From Burkholderia sp. Bp8992 (GTDB taxonomy: Bacteria > Pseudomonadota > Gammaproteobacteria > Burkholderiales > Burkholderiaceae): 64,000 nt of DNA. The stretch's first letter is position 1. Every line of letters starts with the position of its first letter. The stretch is taken from assembly GCF_003853705.1 (NCBI RefSeq), contig NZ_QTQI01000032.1, positions 1 through 64,000 on the forward strand, given 5' to 3'. This document shows positions 35,164 through 44,365 of this stretch, piece after piece. The position numbers were made by a program, and so were the translations under genes. The notes under the pieces are model-generated. The model saw only the letters and a program-made list of their open reading frames with translations, made no database searches and was not told the origin of the DNA.

Positions 35164-36081
35164 ATGGAGACATCCGGACATCCGCGCGGCCGGTGGCATG
35201 CCCGCCGCGCGTGGCAAGCGTTCGTCGCGGCCCTGTGTGTCGGCTGGAGCGCGTTGTCGTTCGGCGCGGACGGCGCGAACGGCGCCGCCGCGTTGCTCGA
35301 TCGCTATCGCAGCCTCGGCGCGCAACTGAAGGACAACGCGTTTCACCGGCCGCTCTACCTCGAATCGGCGGAGGCGTCGTCGTCGCTGAAGGGCGACATC
35401 TACGCGGTGGTCGACTATCCGTTCGCGGTCGTGAACGGCCAGTTCAACGACCCCGCGCAAGGCCCCGCGAACTGGTGCGCGGTGCTGATCCTGCACCTGA
35501 ACACGAAATACTGTCATGCGTCGAGCGGCAGCAACGGCCCGGTGCTCGACGTGAACCTCGGCCGCAAGATCCAGCAGCAGCTGTCCGATACCTATCGCGT
35601 GCAGTTCCGCTATCGCGTGGCGGCCGCGACATCCGACTATTTCCAGGTCGACCTGACCGCCGACAGCGGCCCGATGGGTACGAAGGATTACCGGATCGCG
35701 CTGGAGGCCGTGCCGGTCGGCGCGTCGCGCACGTTCCTGCACCTCACGTATTCGTATGGCTTCGGCGCGGTCGGCAGGATGGCGATGAAGACCTATCTCG
35801 CGACGGTCGGCAGCGAGAAGGTCGGGTTCACGAACGTCGGCGCATCGGCCGCGCAGCCGCAGTACGTCGGCGGCGTGCGCGGGCTGCTGGAGCGCAACAC
35901 GATGCGCTACTACCTCGCGATCGACACGTATCTCGCGACGCTCGACAAGCCGCTCGACCAGCGCCTCGCGCGCTGGTTCGACGCGACCGAGCAGTATCCG
36001 CAGCAACTGCACGAAGTCGAGCGCGGCGCGTATCTGCAGATGAAAGCGCAGGAGGTGCAGCGGCAGCAGGCGGCGCGCTGA
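35164..36081 (+). CDS. Secreted hypothetical protein, 305 aa
   Basis: ATG 35164 with AGGGAG as ribosome site. The N-terminus has basic residues and one hydrophobic segment (WQAFVAALCVGWSALSFGAD), read as a cleavable signal peptide. The body has strands and helices with KGDIYAVVDYPFAVV, NWCAVLILHLNTKYCHA (two cysteines) and RTFLHLTYSYGFG; the VDYPF...W...L pattern faintly recalls START/polyketide-cyclase folds, not strong enough to assign. No family recognised. Convergent with the binding-protein gene. Confidence 0.72.
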   Translation: METSGHPRGRWHARRAWQAFVAALCVGWSALSFGADGANGAAALLDRYRSLGAQLKDNAFHRPLYLESAEASSSLKGDIYAVVDYPFAVVNGQFNDPAQGPANWCAVLILHLNTKYCHASSGSNGPVLDVNLGRKIQQQLSDTYRVQFRYRVAAATSDYFQVDLTADSGPMGTKDYRIALEAVPVGASRTFLHLTYSYGFGAVGRMAMKTYLATVGSEKVGFTNVGASAAQPQYVGGVRGLLERNTMRYYLAIDTYLATLDKPLDQRLARWFDATEQYPQQLHEVERGAYLQMKAQEVQRQQAAR

Positions 36082-36111
36082 CGGTGCGATCCGTCGCCGT
36101 GCTGCCCTGCA

Positions 36112-37263
36112 TCAGTTCGACGCGCCGCCGACCGTGCGGATGCTGTGCCATTGCCCCTGTTCGACGCGGAACAGCGTGTACGGTGGCTTGATCAGGTCGC
36201 CGCGCTCGTCGAACGAGATCTTGCCGGTCACGCCGGTCACCGACACGCCCAGCAGGCTCGCGACGACCTTGCCGCGATCGAGCGAATCGGCCTTGCGGAC
36301 GGCCGCGATCATCGCGAGTGCCGCGTCGTACGCGAACGGCGCATACAGCTCGACGTCCTGGTTGAAGCGCGCCTTGTAGCGCTGCGCGAACGCGACGGCG
36401 GACGGCAGCTTGTCGAGCGCGGGGCCGGGCTCCAGATCCTGCGTGCCTTCGCCCGAGGTGCCGGCAATCTTCAGGAATGCGTTGCTTTTCAATGCGCCCG
36501 CGCCGAACAGCTGCGCCCGGATGCCGAGCGAGCGCATCTGCTTGACGAGCATCGCGCCTTGTTCGTCGAGCCCGCCGAAGAACAGCAGGTCGACGTTGTT
36601 GCTCTTCATCGTCGTCAGGATGCCGCGGAAATCGACGGCCTTGTCGTTCGTGTATTCGCGGCCGACGATGCTGCCGTGCGCGTCCTTCACGCCTTTCTCG
36701 AACGCGTCGGCCAGCCCCTGGCCGAACGCGGTGCGATCGTCGATGATGCCGATCCGCTTCGCCTTCAGTTGCTCGACCGCGAAGCGGCCGGCCACCACGC
36801 CGCCGACGCCGTCGTGCCCCATCGTGCGGAACACGTTCTTGAAGCCTTGCATCGTCAGTTGCGGATTGGTCGAGCCCGGCGTGATCATCGCGACGTTCGC
36901 CTGCTTGTAGACGGCCGACGCGGGAATGCTGCAGCCCGAGTTGTAGTGGCCGATCACGCCGACCACGCCGTCGTCGACGAGCTTCTGCGCGACCTGGATC
37001 GCGATGCGCGGATCGGCCTGGTCGTCCTGCACGTCGAGCACGAAGCGCACCGGCTTGCCGCCGATGGTCGGATGCTTGGCGTTTTCCTCGTCGAGTGCGA
37101 GCTGCGCACCGTATTGCAGATCCTTGCCGACGCGCGCGACCGGCCCCGTCAGCGGGCCGGCGAAGCCGATCTTGACGGTTTCCGGGTCCGCGGCCTGCGC
37201 GATCCCGGAAGCCGTGCCGATCGAGCAGACGGCCAGCCATACCAGCCAGTGACGACGATTCAT
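36112..37263 (-). CDS. Branched-chain amino-acid-type ABC transporter substrate-binding protein
   Basis: 383 residues. Signal peptide MNRRHWLVWLAVCSIGTASG ending AQA. It is a LivK/type I periplasmic-binding-fold protein: VKIGFAGPLTGPVARVGKD, QLALDEENAKHPTIGGK, VIGHYNSGCSIPAS, and RIGIIDDRTAFGQGLADAFEK. It should deliver amino acids or related compounds to a Liv-type ABC transporter, but no permease or ATPase gene is adjacent. It lies 38 bp downstream of the D-amino-acid-dehydrogenase-like gene in the same operon, so the ligand may be that enzyme's substrate. Confidence 0.92.
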   Translation of the reverse strand: MNRRHWLVWLAVCSIGTASGIAQAADPETVKIGFAGPLTGPVARVGKDLQYGAQLALDEENAKHPTIGGKPVRFVLDVQDDQADPRIAIQVAQKLVDDGVVGVIGHYNSGCSIPASAVYKQANVAMITPGSTNPQLTMQGFKNVFRTMGHDGVGGVVAGRFAVEQLKAKRIGIIDDRTAFGQGLADAFEKGVKDAHGSIVGREYTNDKAVDFRGILTTMKSNNVDLLFFGGLDEQGAMLVKQMRSLGIRAQLFGAGALKSNAFLKIAGTSGEGTQDLEPGPALDKLPSAVAFAQRYKARFNQDVELYAPFAYDAALAMIAAVRKADSLDRGKVVASLLGVSVTGVTGKISFDERGDLIKPPYTLFRVEQGQWHSIRTVGGASN

Positions 37264-37301
37264 GATGCCTCTCCTTGCGTGGGTGGAAGTCGTGGCGCGC
37301 G

Positions 37302-38531
37302 TCAGAATCGCGCGGCCCGGTACGGCGTGAGGTCGAGCGGCGGTGTGCGCCGGGCGACGAGGTCGGCGACGATCTGCCCGGTGATTCCGGCGAGCGTCAC
37401 GCCGAGATGCTGATGGCCGAATGCGTGGATCACGCGTGCGCTGTGGCGTGCGTGGCCGATGACGGGCACGCCGTCGGGCAACGTCGGCCGGAAGCCGAGC
37501 CAGCTGCGCGTCGGCGTGCCGAGCGACGGCACGGCTTCGTGTGCGGAGCGCGTGAGCAGCGCGACGAGCGACGGGTTCATCGGCGCGTCGAAGCCGCCGA
37601 GTTCGACGGTGCCGGCCGCGCGCAGCCCTTCGTCGAGCGGTGTCATGTAGAAGCCGCGCTCGGCCCAGCCGACCGGCCGCGTGACGATCGGATCGGGCGC
37701 GCCGAACTGCACGTGATAGCCGCGCTCGGTATCGAGCGGCACCGCGTCGCCGCACGCGGCCGCGAATTCGCGCGAGCGGGCGCCCGCGGCGATGACGACG
37801 TGATCGAACGCGCGCACCGTGCCGGCCGCCTGCACGTTCACGCTGTCGCCGGCTGGCGCGATCCGCTCGACGCGGGCGCGTTCGAGCGTCGCACCGCCTG
37901 CGGCGAGTTGCGCGAACAGTTCGCCGAGAAAGCCGTGCGGATCGGAGAAGTGCCAGCTGCCGACGAACAGCACGCCGCGCGCGAAGATCGGTGCAAGCGC
38001 GGGCTCGAGCGCGCGGATCGCGCTCGCGTCGAGCGTCTCGAACGGCACGCCGAGCCGGCGCCGCAGCGCGAGCGACGGCTGCGCGGCATCGAACGACGCC
38101 TGCCGCGCGTACAGGTACAGGCATTCGCGCGGCCGCACGAATGCCGCGAGCCGCGCCGACGCGAGCAGTGGCGCATAGGCGTCGGCGGCGCGCGACAGCA
38201 GCGCGGCCAGCGCGCTCGCGCTGCGCGCGTGGCGCGCGGGCGTCGATGCGAGCAGGAACCGCGCGAGCCACGGCGCGCCGTGCAGCAGGTAGGGCCAGCG
38301 GATGCGCAGCGGGCTGTCGGCGGCGAACAGGAAGTGCGGCATGTTGCGGAACACGGACGGGCCGTTCACCGGCACGCAGCCGTAGGGCGCGAACGTCGCG
38401 GCATTGCCGAACGACGCGCCTTCGCCGACACCGGCCGGATCGAACAGCGTCACGCGATGCCCGTCGCGCTGCAGCCATGCCGCCGCGCCGAGCCCGATGA
38501 AGCCTGCACCCACGATGGCGACATTCGCCAT
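37302..38531 (-). CDS. D-amino-acid dehydrogenase/DAO-family FAD oxidoreductase
   Basis: 409 residues from ATG 38531. The FAD-binding Rossmann motif is at the N-terminus (NVAIVGAGFIGLGAAAWLQRDG), with the glycine/acid pattern of the DAO family, VVIAAGARSREFA in the middle, and a C-terminal FGHQHLGVTLAGITGQIVADL segment typical of DadA-like enzymes. These oxidise D-amino acids or similar amines to keto acids. It is first in an operon with a LivK-type binding protein and divergent from a MocR regulator, across an array of TTGTGTG elements, suggesting substrate-dependent control. Confidence 0.88.
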   Translation of the reverse strand: MANVAIVGAGFIGLGAAAWLQRDGHRVTLFDPAGVGEGASFGNAATFAPYGCVPVNGPSVFRNMPHFLFAADSPLRIRWPYLLHGAPWLARFLLASTPARHARSASALAALLSRAADAYAPLLASARLAAFVRPRECLYLYARQASFDAAQPSLALRRRLGVPFETLDASAIRALEPALAPIFARGVLFVGSWHFSDPHGFLGELFAQLAAGGATLERARVERIAPAGDSVNVQAAGTVRAFDHVVIAAGARSREFAAACGDAVPLDTERGYHVQFGAPDPIVTRPVGWAERGFYMTPLDEGLRAAGTVELGGFDAPMNPSLVALLTRSAHEAVPSLGTPTRSWLGFRPTLPDGVPVIGHARHSARVIHAFGHQHLGVTLAGITGQIVADLVARRTPPLDLTPYRAARF

Positions 38532-38556
38532 GACGCTTCCCCTCCGGTCCACATGA

Positions 38557-38749
38557 TTCACACAAAGCTGCGATTAAGAATCACACAGTAATTTTTTGTG
38601 TGCAATCAAAAAACGATTGTGTGGTGATAGTGTTTACCCGGTTTCAGCCCATTGATTCTGCAGACTTTTTCGCAATGGTTTGACGGGGTGGGGATGTCAT
38701 ATACAATCGCTGGGCAAGCCAAAATGGCAGACAAACGCTTTTTGTGTGG
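38557..38749. promoter_or_regulatory. Array of five TTGTGTG elements, putative MocR operator
   Basis: Five copies of T-(T/-)GTGTG occur between the divergent oxidase and MocR genes: CTTTGTGTGAA on the minus strand (38557-38567), CTGTGTGA on the minus strand (38581-38588), TTTGTGTGC (38595-38603), GATTGTGTGGTG (38615-38626) and TTTGTGTGG (38741-38749), the last just before the MocR start. MocR regulators typically bind direct repeats through their GntR domain. Function inferred from clustering. Confidence 0.5.
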
Positions 38750-38762
38750 TCACGGGCGACAA

Positions 38763-40175
38763 ATGGCATCAGACAAACTTTCCGGCGAGCGTGACAGCGG
38801 CCTGCCGGCGCAGGCGAAGCGGCCGACTTATGTCGAGGTATCGAGCTCGATCGAGGCGGAAATCCGCAACGGCACGTATCCGCCGGGCAGCCGCCTGCCG
38901 CCGCAGCGCCAGCTCGCGACCGAGCTCGGCATCAACGTGTCGACGGTGTCGCGTGCATATAAGGAGCTGCAGCTGCGCGGCCTCGTGATCGGTAGCAAGC
39001 GGCGCGGCTCGCTCGTCACCGGCGGCGCGATGCCGAGCATCGCGCCGGCCCGCGCGTCGCTCGCGGCCGGAAACGGCGTGATCGACCTGACCGTCAACCG
39101 CCCGGCCACCGGCGAATTTCTCGCGAGCCTCGCGCAGACGTTCGGCACGCTGCCGAGCGACCCGCGGTTCGCCGCGCTGCAGGAATACCAGCCGCCGCAG
39201 GGCCCCGACTGGGCGCGCGCGGCGGGTGCGCAGTGGCTCGCCGCGCCCGGCTTCACGCCGTCGCTTGACCAGGTGGTCGTCACGAGCGGCGCGCAGCACG
39301 GGCTCTATGCAGTGCTGAACAGCCTGATCGGCACCGGCGGCGTGATCGTCGCCGATCGCCTCACGTACTACGGCCTCAAGGCGCTCGCGCCGGTGTTCCA
39401 GTTCGAGATCGTCAGCGCGCCGGCCGACGACGATGGCCTGCTCCCCGACGAGATCGAACGAATCTGCCAGCGCATGCCGGTCAAGGCGATCTTCGTCGTG
39501 CCGAACCTGCAGAATCCGACCGTGACGACGATGAGCCTCGCGCGCCGGATGGCGCTCGTCGACATCGCCCGCCGCCATCACGTGACGATCATCGAGGACG
39601 ACGTATACGGGCCGCTCGTGCGCGACCGGCTGCCGGCGATTGCGGGGCTGTGTCCCGAGCTGACGTTCCATATCGGCGCGACGTCGAAGATCCTCGCGCC
39701 GGGGCTGCGCCTTGGCTACCTGAGCTGCCCGCGCGACAGCGTCGCATTGTGCGCGGAGGCCGTGCGCACGACCGCATGGATGCCGGCGCCGACGTCGATG
39801 CTGATCGCGACGGCATGGATCGAGGACGGCACCGCCGAGCGGATCATGGCCGCGCAACTCGCGGAGATCCGCGCACGCGTCGATCTCGCACGGGAGCTGT
39901 TGCCGGCCGGGCAGTTGAAGTCGGACCCGGCGTGCATGTTCGTGTGGCTGCGGTTGCCGCCGCCGTGGCGCGCCGACGATTTCGCCGCGAATGCGAAGGC
40001 GCGCGGCGTGATCGTGATGCCGTCGTCGACGTTCGCGGTCGACCGCGCGGAAATCGAGCACGGCGTGCGCATCAACCTCGCGTGCCCGGCCACGCGCGAC
40101 GAGCTCGTCAACGGGCTGCGGATCCTGTCCGGCACGCTGAAGGACCGGCCGCGCGCGCTGTTCGGGTCGATCTGA
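38763..40175 (+). CDS. MocR-type regulator (GntR HTH + aminotransferase domain)
   Basis: 470 residues from ATG 38763; an upstream in-frame ATG at 38724 is possible. The N-terminal GntR winged helix has YPPGSRLPPQRQLATELGINVSTVSRAY. The rest is a class I aminotransferase-like domain with the PLP-binding lysine K309 in GATSKILAPGLRLGY and the IIEDDVYGP segment. MocR proteins bind PLP and activate or repress genes, often divergent ones, for amino acid or vitamin metabolism. Here the divergent partner is the D-amino-acid oxidase/binding-protein operon. It is convergent with the DUF4132-like gene. Confidence 0.93.
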   Translation: MASDKLSGERDSGLPAQAKRPTYVEVSSSIEAEIRNGTYPPGSRLPPQRQLATELGINVSTVSRAYKELQLRGLVIGSKRRGSLVTGGAMPSIAPARASLAAGNGVIDLTVNRPATGEFLASLAQTFGTLPSDPRFAALQEYQPPQGPDWARAAGAQWLAAPGFTPSLDQVVVTSGAQHGLYAVLNSLIGTGGVIVADRLTYYGLKALAPVFQFEIVSAPADDDGLLPDEIERICQRMPVKAIFVVPNLQNPTVTTMSLARRMALVDIARRHHVTIIEDDVYGPLVRDRLPAIAGLCPELTFHIGATSKILAPGLRLGYLSCPRDSVALCAEAVRTTAWMPAPTSMLIATAWIEDGTAERIMAAQLAEIRARVDLARELLPAGQLKSDPACMFVWLRLPPPWRADDFAANAKARGVIVMPSSTFAVDRAEIEHGVRINLACPATRDELVNGLRILSGTLKDRPRALFGSI

Positions 40176-40185
40176 CGGCGGCCGC

Positions 40186-42360
40186 TCAATCGAGCAGAGC
40201 CGCGACGACGTCGACGATCCGCTGCAGCAGCGCTTCGTCGTAGGGCAACCACGGCACCGCGCGCAGCGGTGACGGCGGCGGCTCGATCGCGGCATCGACG
40301 GGCTCGCCGTCGCGCGTCACGCGGCCGGTCGCGCAATGCACCGACCACGCGCCGACCCGCACGTGGCGTTCGTCGATCGTGATCTTCCCCTGCGCAACCG
40401 GTTCGGCGAACACGAGCGACAGCACGTGCTTGCGATGCCGCGCCATCACGCCGAGCGGCAGATCCGACAACCGGTCAAGGCGCTGCCGGCGTTCGGATTC
40501 GAGGTCGCGCAGGCGGACCGGGTCCGCCGCAAGCGAAGCGGTCGCCGCGTGTGTCGCATCGTCGTCGAGCGCGAACGCGGCCACGCTGACGAGCAGGTCG
40601 ACCGCGCGTGCCACTTCGGAAAACACGACCGCGTCGATCTCGCCGATCGGCAGCGGCACCCAGCGCCGGTCGTGCCGGCGTTCGAAGTACAGCCGGCGTG
40701 ACGTGCCGTGGCCCTGCGCGCCGGGATAGAGCCGCGCATCGACGAGGAAGGTCGCGCGCACGTCGCCGAATTCGCGGGCGAGCCCGTCATCGTAGGCGCG
40801 GATCGACCAGCCTTCGCGGCGCGCGACGCCGAGCAGCGGCCGGCTCGACAGCACGTGACCTTCGAACATCGCGGAATCGCTGGCCGACGCGTCGCTGTCG
40901 GCCGGCACGTAGTACTCGCGGAACGCCTGCCTGACCGGCTGCCGGAGCGTGCGGCGCACGATCGCGCGCTGCCACGCGAGCCGCTCGTCCGCGTCGGCCA
41001 GCAGCGGATGCCAGAGACGGATCTCGCAATCGTCGGCGAGATTGCACGTGTGCCCGGCCGCGTCGCGCAGCACGACCTTGCCTTTCGCGATGTCGGGGAT
41101 GAACGATTGCGTCGATCCATCGCGGCCGCGCGCTTGCCAGATCATCCGTGCGGAGAACGCGGCGCCGGCCGGCGCATCGACGAGCCGCTCGCGCCATTCC
41201 GCCTGGCCAAGCGACATCGGCTGCCAGAAGCCGGCTTCCATGCACGTGGCGAGCATCGCAAGCTGCTTCTTGTCCGGTTTCGCATCGAGCGTCATGCGCA
41301 GCGCGGTGCGCGGCCGCTCGCCCAGCGCGCGTTCGGCCGGCTTCAGGTTGCGCGCGAGCTTCTTCTGCACACCGGCGTGACGCACCGTGGCCAGCGCGTC
41401 GCGCAGCGCGCGCACGCCCTCGGGCGTCGGGATCGTCTCGACCGCGTGGCCGAGCGCGATCGCGAGCGACTGCGACGGCGCCGTCTTCGCGGTTGTCGGC
41501 GCGACGCATACGCCGGTCAGCAGCGGCCCGATCAGCGGGCGCAGCCACGCTTCGTCGCGATAGGCGGCCACCCGCGCGGCGCGCGCGACGACCTGCGCGT
41601 CGTCGGTCGTGAACGCGCGATCGGCCTCGTACGGCACGGCGCCGGCATGCAGCGCGGCGACCCGGTGCGAGGCCGCGGTCAGCGCGTCCCGTGCGAACGC
41701 GACGTATGCAGCGTCTTCCGCGAGCGTGACGGCCGGATCGCTGAAGTCGAGCCACAGCCGCTTCGGCGCGAAATAGCCGTCGTTCGTCGCGGCCAGCGCG
41801 AGCAGCGCGGCCGCGCCGAGTTCGGGCAGTACGTCGAGTTCGCGTACGCGAAACGGCGAGCCCGCGAGCGCCTGTGCATAGGCCTCGCGTCGTGCCGAGA
41901 AGTCGCGGCGGCCGGCGAACCAGTCGAGCGCATACGCGCCATACGCGGACGTCGCGCCGATCTCGTCGTCTTCCGGCTCGCCCGCGATGCGCGCGAGCTC
42001 GGCCTGCAGCGCGGGAGACGGCAGCGCATCGAGGCAGGGCAGGTCTTCCAGCGCGCGTTTCCATCCGCCGGGCGGAATGTCGCGGAACAGTTCGAGCGCG
42101 GCATCGGCGTCGACGAGCGGCACGAGGCCGAGCGCATCGATCTGCCCGCGCAGCCAGCGCGCGAATTCGGCGCGCGGGTCGTCGTACGCGTGATCACGCA
42201 GCATGATCTCGTGCTCGACGCGACGCAGCGCCGGCCAGACGGTACCGAGCGTGTGTGCATCGAGCGCCGACAGGTCGATCGGCGCGCCGGTGAAGCGTGG
42301 ATGGTCGGCCGTGCCGGTCAGTCGCGCGACGAGCCGCGCGACGAGGTCGCGATCAGTCAT
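40186..42360 (-). CDS. DUF4132-like protein, 724 aa
   Basis: A soluble protein with no signal or membrane segment. Mostly helical in the N-terminal 350 residues, with segments such as VPYEADRAFTTDDAQVVARAARV and VRALRDALATVRHAGVQKKLARNLKPAERALGERP. The C-terminal part matches the general DUF4132 pattern (RLWHPLLADADERLAWQRAI, QPVRQAFREYYVP, RRLYFERRHDRRWVPL). The family is uncharacterised; some relatives carry WGR domains, but none is seen here. It is monocistronic and lies 11 bp from the convergent MocR gene. Confidence 0.72.
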   Translation of the reverse strand: MTDRDLVARLVARLTGTADHPRFTGAPIDLSALDAHTLGTVWPALRRVEHEIMLRDHAYDDPRAEFARWLRGQIDALGLVPLVDADAALELFRDIPPGGWKRALEDLPCLDALPSPALQAELARIAGEPEDDEIGATSAYGAYALDWFAGRRDFSARREAYAQALAGSPFRVRELDVLPELGAAALLALAATNDGYFAPKRLWLDFSDPAVTLAEDAAYVAFARDALTAASHRVAALHAGAVPYEADRAFTTDDAQVVARAARVAAYRDEAWLRPLIGPLLTGVCVAPTTAKTAPSQSLAIALGHAVETIPTPEGVRALRDALATVRHAGVQKKLARNLKPAERALGERPRTALRMTLDAKPDKKQLAMLATCMEAGFWQPMSLGQAEWRERLVDAPAGAAFSARMIWQARGRDGSTQSFIPDIAKGKVVLRDAAGHTCNLADDCEIRLWHPLLADADERLAWQRAIVRRTLRQPVRQAFREYYVPADSDASASDSAMFEGHVLSSRPLLGVARREGWSIRAYDDGLAREFGDVRATFLVDARLYPGAQGHGTSRRLYFERRHDRRWVPLPIGEIDAVVFSEVARAVDLLVSVAAFALDDDATHAATASLAADPVRLRDLESERRQRLDRLSDLPLGVMARHRKHVLSLVFAEPVAQGKITIDERHVRVGAWSVHCATGRVTRDGEPVDAAIEPPPSPLRAVPWLPYDEALLQRIVDVVAALLD

Positions 42361-42940
42361 CTGCGGTTTCCTTGCCGGCGGCGCGCGATTCGCGGTCGGT
42401 CGTAACGTTCTGACACCATTTCATCATCTGTACTTGTCGGGCAGCGCGGACTGCGCTGCCAGGGTGGGCTGTTGGTTCGATCGTGTGCGGCACGAGCCTG
42501 ACTCCGGCAATGAATATCGGGCGGTCGCACAGTATTGCACCCCCATTGAGACAGTCGGACGAATGTCCGTGCGGCGGGCGTTCCGGGCCGATCCGGCTAC
42601 GTCGAGCCAGGTTTCCGGCCGTCCGGCCATTTCATAAGACGTACAGTTCTCCCGCCATGCGCGATTCGCGTCGAACTGTACTCTTGTTCGCGTGGTCGAT
42701 GTGTGTACTCGCCGTCAACTGTTCTGCTCTTAAGATTCCATCATCAAGTGCACAGTGCCGCAGATCCAGGCGTACCGGAACCCTGTCGGCGCATCTTCAA
42801 GAGAGAGCCAGTGCGATGGAAAAGGCAAAACCGGAGGGAAAGATCAGGAATCACGACGGCCCGGGCGGCAGGCGAAACACGTGCGTGCGGAACGCACACG
42901 GCAGGGCAGCGCGGCGGCACATGCCGGCGGGAGACGCACG
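42361..42940. other. Long promoter region before second MocR gene
   Basis: 580 bp between divergent starts. GC is lower than the surroundings around 42400-42760. It contains the perfect inverted repeat GTACAGTTC/GAACTGTAC (42641-42681). Possible frames are short and unconvincing. No RNA gene recognised. Confidence 0.45.
42641..42681. promoter_or_regulatory. Perfect 9-bp inverted repeat, putative operator
   Basis: GTACAGTTC (42641-42649) and GAACTGTAC (42673-42681) are exact reverse complements with starts 32 bp apart, about three helical turns. They lie about 260-300 bp upstream of the MocR start. Candidate autoregulatory site. Confidence 0.45.
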
Positions 42941-44365
42941 ATGAAACTCTATGAAAAACTCGCGGACGACATCGAGCGCCTGATCCGCCAGGGCGTGTAC
43001 CGGCACGGCGACCGGATTCCGTCGGTGCGGCAGGCGAGCCAGCAGCACCGGATCAGCATCACGACCGTGCTGCACGCGTATCTGTTGCTGGAAAGCCGCG
43101 GGCTGCTCGAAAGCCGCCCGCAGTCGGGCTATTTCGTGAACCTGCGGCGCGACGACAGCCACGCGCCGGTGCGCGAGCTGCGGCCGTCGAAGCCGATCGC
43201 GATCTCGTCGTCGGTCGACGTGAGCCGGCTCGTGCTGTCGACGCTGCGCTCGATCGGTACCGACGACGCGGTGCCGCTCGGCTCGCCGTACCCGGACCCG
43301 AGCCTGTTCCCGTTCGAGAAGCTGAATCGCTATGCGTACGCGGCCGGCCGCGACAAGTCGCTGTGGGGCGTGACCGACGGGCTGCCGCCGGGCCATCCGC
43401 GGCTGATCCGGCAGATCGCGCGCCGCTACCTGGAAAACGGGATGTCGGTGGACCCGAACGAGATCATCGTGACGGTCGGCGCGACGGAGGCGATCAACCT
43501 GTGCCTGCAGGCGGTGGCGAAGCCGGGCGACACGATCGCGGTGGAGTCGCCGACGTTCTACGCGATGCTGCATGCGATCGAGCGAATGGGGATGAAGGCG
43601 ATCGAGGTGGCGACGCATCCGGAATACGGGATCGACATCGCGGCGCTGGCCGCGATCGCGAAGTCGCAGCCGATCGCGGCATGCATGGTGATGCCGAACT
43701 TCCAGAACCCGCTCGGCTTCCAGATGCCCGACGAGCGCAAGCGCGAACTGGTTGAGTTCGCAACGAAGACGGGTATGCCGATCATCGAGAACGGCGTGTA
43801 CAACGAACTGTATTTCGGCGATACGCATCCGAGCTCGCTGAAGTCCTACGACCGGACCGGTGTCGTGCTGCATTGCTCGTCGTTCTCGAAGAGCCTGACG
43901 GCCGCGTACCGGATCGGCTGGGCGCTGCCGGGCCGCTATCGCGATCAGGTCGAGAAGCTGAAGTTCCTGAATACGCTCGCAACGCCGTCGCTGCCGCAGC
44001 TGGCGATCGCGGAGTTTCTCGAGCGCGACGGCTACGAGCATCACCTGCGACGTCTGCGCAAGGCGTATGCGCAGCAGGCGAACCTGATGCGAGCGATGGT
44101 GTCGCGGTTCTTCCCGGAAGGCACGCGCATGTCGAGCCCGGCCGGCGGCTACGTGCTATGGGTTGAGTTGCCCGCGCAGGTCGATGCGATGCGGCTGTAC
44201 CAGCTCGCGCTGGAGCAGGGGATCACGATCGGGCCCGGCTACATGTTCTCGATCACCGACAACTATCGGAACTTCATCCGGTTGAATTACAGCAGCCCGT
44301 GGTCGCCGGAGATCGAGCAGGCGGTGATCGCGGTCGGGAAGCTGGCTGCGGCGTGCATGCGGTGA
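42941..44365 (+). CDS. MocR-type regulator (GntR HTH + aminotransferase domain)
   Basis: 474 residues from ATG 42941, with GGGAGAC as ribosome site. GntR domain MKLYEKLADDIERLIRQGVY, then HGDRIPSVRQASQQHRISITTV. The aminotransferase-like domain has VTVGATEAINLCLQAV, the MPNFQNPLGFQMP segment and PLP lysine K317 in HCSSFSKSLTAAYRIGW. No obvious target operon adjoins it: the divergent neighbour is the DUF4132-like gene and downstream is a convergent LysR gene. The long upstream region with an inverted repeat suggests autoregulation. Confidence 0.92.
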   Translation: MKLYEKLADDIERLIRQGVYRHGDRIPSVRQASQQHRISITTVLHAYLLLESRGLLESRPQSGYFVNLRRDDSHAPVRELRPSKPIAISSSVDVSRLVLSTLRSIGTDDAVPLGSPYPDPSLFPFEKLNRYAYAAGRDKSLWGVTDGLPPGHPRLIRQIARRYLENGMSVDPNEIIVTVGATEAINLCLQAVAKPGDTIAVESPTFYAMLHAIERMGMKAIEVATHPEYGIDIAALAAIAKSQPIAACMVMPNFQNPLGFQMPDERKRELVEFATKTGMPIIENGVYNELYFGDTHPSSLKSYDRTGVVLHCSSFSKSLTAAYRIGWALPGRYRDQVEKLKFLNTLATPSLPQLAIAEFLERDGYEHHLRRLRKAYAQQANLMRAMVSRFFPEGTRMSSPAGGYVLWVELPAQVDAMRLYQLALEQGITIGPGYMFSITDNYRNFIRLNYSSPWSPEIEQAVIAVGKLAAACMR

